From Candidatus Bathyarchaeota archaeon (GTDB taxonomy: Archaea > Thermoproteota > Bathyarchaeia > Bathyarchaeales > UBA233), in assembly GCA_025057795.1 (NCBI GenBank), contig JANXEP010000022.1:1-9352 (forward strand): DNA of 9,352 nt, in the 5' to 3' direction. Under the pieces are notes generated by a model. The model made no database searches and was not told the origin of the DNA. It worked only from the letters and a program-made list of their open reading frames with translations. This document shows positions 7,476 through 9,352 of this stretch, piece by piece (the first letter of the stretch is position 1; every line of letters begins with the position of its first letter). Position numbers and translations under genes: made by a program.

Positions 7476-7952
7476 TCACCTTCTATAATGCTCAATAATC
7501 TTCTGTTTAATCTTTGAAGAACTGTCAAGCTCGTCTTGGCTGAACTTGCCAATCTTTAAAACCTCTATTTTTAGGCCTTTCGCCTTAATATATTCTTTAA
7601 CGGCTTTTTCCACACCGTCTTGGTCGTGGCCCACAGCTATGATGTCTGGCTTAATCTTTTCAATAACCTTACCCATGTCAAAGTCCTCGTAGCCTAAAAG
7701 GGCTTCATCAACAACCTTTAACGATTCCACGAGGGCTCTCCGCTGGTTTTCAGGCATGACAGGCCTATAGCCCTTCCTTTTCTCCACGGTGCTGTCCCGG
7801 GCGACTATAACGATTAGTTCGGCGTTTTCTCCACCCGCCTTCTTCGCTTCTTCCAAATATTTCACGTGTCCAAGGTGCAGTAGGTCGAAGACTCCTGAAG
7901 CCAAAACTATTTTCCTTTTGCCTTTTCCTTCTCCACTTTTTGGACTGGCCAT
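7476..7952 (-). CDS. ribL: FAD synthase, archaeal cytidylyltransferase type (RibL)
   Basis: This is a 158-residue nucleotidyltransferase of the cytidylyltransferase-like superfamily, predicted to join FMN and ATP to FAD in the cytoplasm. The first strand ends in ASGVFDLLHLGH, with the nucleotide-binding HxGH at 26-29. The family segment IVIVARDSTVEKRKG follows (47-61), then the RPVMPENQRR loop and the C-terminal SSSKIKQKI (144-152), equivalent to the ISSTxIR motif. The start ATG at 7952 is supported by GGTGA upstream (about 7961-7965), which makes the first 46 bases overlap the end of the DUF357 gene in another frame. The protein contains no cysteine at all, which is notable because the Methanocaldococcus enzyme is described as air-sensitive through C-terminal cysteines. 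A glycerol-phosphate type cytidylyltransferase is the main alternative; the archaeal setting and the rbkR neighbour favour RibL. Confidence 0.85.
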   Translation of the reverse strand: MASPKSGEGKGKRKIVLASGVFDLLHLGHVKYLEEAKKAGGENAELIVIVARDSTVEKRKGYRPVMPENQRRALVESLKVVDEALLGYEDFDMGKVIEKIKPDIIAVGHDQDGVEKAVKEYIKAKGLKIEVLKIGKFSQDELDSSSKIKQKIIEHYRR

Positions 7953-8203
7953 TCAAACTTCACCGCTTCCAACATTTTTAAAGCGTCCAACAAACCCTCG
8001 CAGTAAGCCACAGAAGCGAGGCTTACCTCGAATCTTCCCCTCTCCCTATAATATTTAGCGTCTTGCAAATAAGCTCTCGCATGCTCCAAGACCTTTTTAA
8101 CGGAATCCGCAGAAAGCCTTGAGCAGCCCTCAACGATTTCTATAGTGGCGAAGACTTGCTCTGTAGATGTGATATATTTTGAGACAAGCTCTTTTAGGCT
8201 CAT
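7907..8203 (-). CDS. DUF357 family protein
   Basis: This is a small, mostly helical protein of 98 residues of unknown function. It matches the archaeal DUF357 family by the segment AYLQDAKYYRERGRFEVSLASVAYCEGLLDALKML (about 44-78), which looks like a two-helix hairpin of the kind seen in HEPN or TPR-like proteins. The tail VEKEKAKGK is Lys-rich and lies in the region that overlaps ribL. The start ATG (8203-8201) overlaps the dphB stop in an ATGA, so it is probably translated by coupling. DUF357 genes are commonly found beside archaeal cytidylyltransferase genes; whether the protein assists RibL is unknown. It has no signal peptide and is presumably cytoplasmic. Confidence 0.85.
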   Translation of the reverse strand: MSLKELVSKYITSTEQVFATIEIVEGCSRLSADSVKKVLEHARAYLQDAKYYRERGRFEVSLASVAYCEGLLDALKMLEAVKFEWPVQKVEKEKAKGK

Positions 8204-8997
8204 TGAACCATCATCCTGACTTTTGAAGGGGCGCCAGCAAAGGCTATTAGGGCTTCAGCTTCCATGAAATGCAGTTTTCCAGGGAAAATCAGCGTGTAGG
8301 GCGGGTCTCCAAAATCGTATTTTAGAAGCACTTTAACCATGTCTGCTTTAACTGTGGGGTTTCGGCTTCCAGCCCTTGCTATTCCAACGGCAAGCGTCTC
8401 AACTGTCACGGCTTTGCCTTTGATCTTCTCTTCAATTTTCAAGAGCATTTCAAGGGCTTCTCCAATGGTTAGGTAACGCCTTTCCTCAACGTTTATATCC
8501 ATAAGGCACATGGTGTGAAGCCCAAGCTTAAGGTTTTCAGCAATAACCTTGTACGGGGTTTCGGAAAAGTTTTCGGGAAACGGAATTGTCACGCTTTTCC
8601 CAAACCTGTAGTTGTGTAAACCCGCCAAACCCACAGCCGCTGATATTATCGAGGCTCCGTGGACGACGCGGGTTTTTATTCCCCGTTTTTCGGCTTCAAG
8701 CCTGACCGCGATATGTGTAGTTGCGACTAACGGGTCGCCTGGAACAAGCAGAACCGCCTTACCTTGTTTCGCAACCTTCAAAACAACCTCGCCGTTTTCA
8801 TCCTCCAGCTCCCTCCTGGAAACGATGCGCAGTTTCTTGCCTGAAATCTCCTCAAAACGCCTCGCTGAAAAGCCCGGCATAAGGCTGGTGTAGAGTTCTA
8901 GGAAAACGCTGTCCGCGCTTTTAACCTCCTCCAAACCTTTTAGGCTTATGCCAGCCTCATCATGCAAGCCAAGGCCCACAAAAACAAGCTCACCCAT
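8200..8997 (-). CDS. dphB: Diphthine synthase (diphthamide biosynthesis methyltransferase)
   Basis: This 265-residue enzyme is an S-adenosylmethionine-dependent methyltransferase of the tetrapyrrole methylase fold. It methylates the modified histidine of elongation factor 2 during diphthamide formation. Supporting features are the N-terminal strand LVFVGLGLHDEAGISLKGLE (4-23), the VPGDP loop (85-89), HGASIISAAVGLAGLHNYRFG (113-133), the DIN-E-RR segment and the GSRNPTV stretch near the C-terminus. The length is typical for archaeal DphB. ATG 8997 is preferred, since homologues begin just before the first beta strand. It has GGGGGA about ten bases upstream. A TTG at 9021 in the same frame would add eight residues and is close to the predicted transcription start, so it is less likely. 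First gene of a three-gene operon ending in ribL. Confidence 0.95.
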   Translation of the reverse strand: MGELVFVGLGLHDEAGISLKGLEEVKSADSVFLELYTSLMPGFSARRFEEISGKKLRIVSRRELEDENGEVVLKVAKQGKAVLLVPGDPLVATTHIAVRLEAEKRGIKTRVVHGASIISAAVGLAGLHNYRFGKSVTIPFPENFSETPYKVIAENLKLGLHTMCLMDINVEERRYLTIGEALEMLLKIEEKIKGKAVTVETLAVGIARAGSRNPTVKADMVKVLLKYDFGDPPYTLIFPGKLHFMEAEALIAFAGAPSKVRMMVQ

Positions 8998-9040
8998 AAA
9001 ACATTCGTCCCCCGCATTCAAACCCTTAAATCAAAAAGCC

Positions 9041-9050
9041 GAAATATAAA
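9041..9050 (-). promoter_or_regulatory. TATA box of the dphB-DUF357-ribL operon
   Basis: On the minus strand these bases read TTTATATTTC, a good archaeal TATA element. A start of transcription about 25 bases downstream would fall near 9020, leaving a leader of roughly 20 bases before the preferred dphB ATG at 8997. A purine-rich BRE upstream is not clear. Confidence 0.5.
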
Positions 9051-9053
9051 GGT

Positions 9054-9075
9054 GCAAAAGCTAAACTTATTAAAG
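9054..9075 (+). promoter_or_regulatory. Probable BRE/TATA promoter of tRNA-Lys
   Basis: GCAAAAGC (9054-9061) followed by TAAACTTATTAAAG (9062-9075) resembles a purine-rich BRE and an A/T-rich TATA element. Transcription would begin around 9096-9100, a few bases before the mature tRNA end at 9107. The A/T stretch GCATATTT (9088-9095) is too close to the tRNA to be the preferred box. Confidence 0.4.
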
Positions 9076-9106
9076 CGTTGTTAAATGCATATTTCACGAA
9101 GCCTAT

Positions 9107-9211
9107 GGGCCCGTAGCTCAGTAAGGTAGAGCGGCGGACCAAACCGCTGCGCGGGATGGGTTGAGGCTCTTAACCCGTAGGTCCCGGGTTCAATTCCCGG
9201 CGGGCCCGCCA
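9107..9211 (+). tRNA. tRNA-Lys (anticodon CUU) with a non-canonical intron and encoded CCA
   Basis: The gene folds into a complete cloverleaf once 28 bases are removed. The acceptor stem GGGCCCG (9107-9113) pairs with CGGGCCC (9201-9207), followed by discriminator G and genome-encoded CCA (9209-9211). The D stem is GCTC/GAGC (9116-9119 with 9129-9132). The T stem is CCGGG/CCCGG with loop TTCAATT (9189-9195). The anticodon stem is GCGG (9134-9137) plus G9166 paired with CCCGT (9174-9178), and the loop is CTCTTAA (9167-9173) with anticodon CTT at 9169-9171. The variable loop is AGGTC. Mature length is 77 with CCA. The loop and stem match the usual archaeal lysine tRNA. Without the intron model the 5' side of the anticodon stem would not pair, so simple searches may miss or misname this gene. 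Confidence 0.93.
9138..9165 (+). other. tRNA-Lys intron at position 30/31 with bulge-helix-bulge
   Basis: This 28-nt intron lies between tRNA positions 30 and 31, inside the anticodon stem instead of the canonical 37/38. The splice junctions form a bulge-helix-bulge. The outer helix is AGAG (9128-9131) with CTCT (9167-9170). Bulges are GGA (9136-9138, cut GG/A) and AGG (9164-9166, cut AG/G). The central four pairs are CGGC (9132-9135) with GTTG (9160-9163), two of them G-U. The inner helix is CCA (9139-9141) with TGG (9157-9159), topped by a CCGC/GCGG hairpin with a three-base loop. The alternative junction 29/30 breaks the central helix. Confidence 0.85.
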
Positions 9212-9241
9212 CCAAGAATAAGGCTGCCCAATTTCAACAAT

Positions 9242-9274
9242 GCTTCTTCTTTTTCAAAATAACCACGCCTTTTT
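9242..9274 (+). terminator. T-rich terminator downstream of tRNA-Lys
   Basis: A pyrimidine-rich stretch (9242-9255, including TTTTT at 9250-9254) and a second TTTTT (9270-9274) lie 31-63 bases after the tRNA. This fits an archaeal oligo-T terminator. No hairpin is evident. Confidence 0.4.
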
Positions 9275-9310
9275 CGCTAAATCCTTATCGGAGAACTCTC
9301 TTGACAGGCC

Positions 9311-9330
9311 CGAAAAGTTTCATAAATACT
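9311..9330 (+). promoter_or_regulatory. BRE/TATA promoter of a gene beyond the window
   Basis: CGAAAAG (9311-9317) followed by TTTCATAAATACT (9318-9330) is a good archaeal BRE plus TATA pattern. Transcription would start near 9350 and run out of the window. The CATAAATAC core resembles the CTTAAATAC before rbkR. No coding region is visible between 9212 and 9352. Confidence 0.5.
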
Positions 9331-9352
9331 TTACTTCTTTGTTTACTTAATA

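Noticed and set aside
8998..9021. TTG 9021 as dphB start
   Set aside because: Adds eight residues not expected in the family and lies at the predicted transcription start; ATG 8997 directly precedes the first beta strand.
9129..9148. Reading the first hairpin (GCGG, ACCAAA loop, CCGC) as the anticodon arm, for example tRNA-Trp with CCA
   Set aside because: There is no T33 before the putative anticodon, and the distance to the T arm would be far too long; the lysine model with an intron explains every stem.
1..9352. CRISPR array, insertion sequence or prophage signs
   Set aside because: No regularly spaced direct repeats, transposase, integrase or terminal inverted repeats were seen.

Overview
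The window looks like a chromosomal segment of an uncultivated archaeon, probably of the TACK branch and possibly Bathyarchaeia-like; the lineage is inference. The archaeal signals are a CTP-dependent type riboflavin kinase fused to a DNA-binding domain, an archaeal RibL-type FAD synthase, a DUF357 protein, diphthine synthase, TATA-type promoters, and a tRNA-Lys whose intron lies at a non-canonical position inside the anticodon stem. Non-canonical tRNA introns are most common in the TACK lineages.

Bases 8-6685 (+) hold one tightly packed operon of six genes for a type IV pilus-like surface machine. In order they are: a pilin-like protein broken by a one-base frameshift, a small pilin-like protein (MPAI N-terminus), a TadA/GspE/VirB11-type secretion ATPase, a TadC/ArlJ-type polytopic platform protein with two T2SSF modules, and three more single-helix pilin-like proteins. 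The last of these appears to end in an Ig-like beta domain. Gaps between the genes are at most about 21 bases, and three junctions are 4-base start/stop overlaps, so translation is probably coupled. The ATPase and platform would assemble the membrane-anchored exported subunits. No prepilin peptidase lies in the window. The operon promoter lies upstream of the window.

Bases 6686-6762 are a regulatory gap with a TATA-like element and an 8-bp inverted repeat. It is followed by rbkR (+), a winged-helix regulator/riboflavin kinase. Facing it on the minus strand is a three-gene operon, dphB - DUF357 - ribL (8997 down to 7476). The two enzymes that take riboflavin to FMN (RbkR) and FMN to FAD (RibL) therefore sit tail to tail, 23 bases apart, while dphB serves diphthamide formation on elongation factor 2.

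Bases 8998-9106 are a divergent promoter region serving dphB (-) and tRNA-Lys(CUU) (+). The tRNA gene (9107-9211) encodes its own CCA and carries a 28-nt intron with a recognisable bulge-helix-bulge. Bases 9212-9352 hold a probable T-rich terminator and a good BRE/TATA promoter that points out of the window; no gene is seen there.
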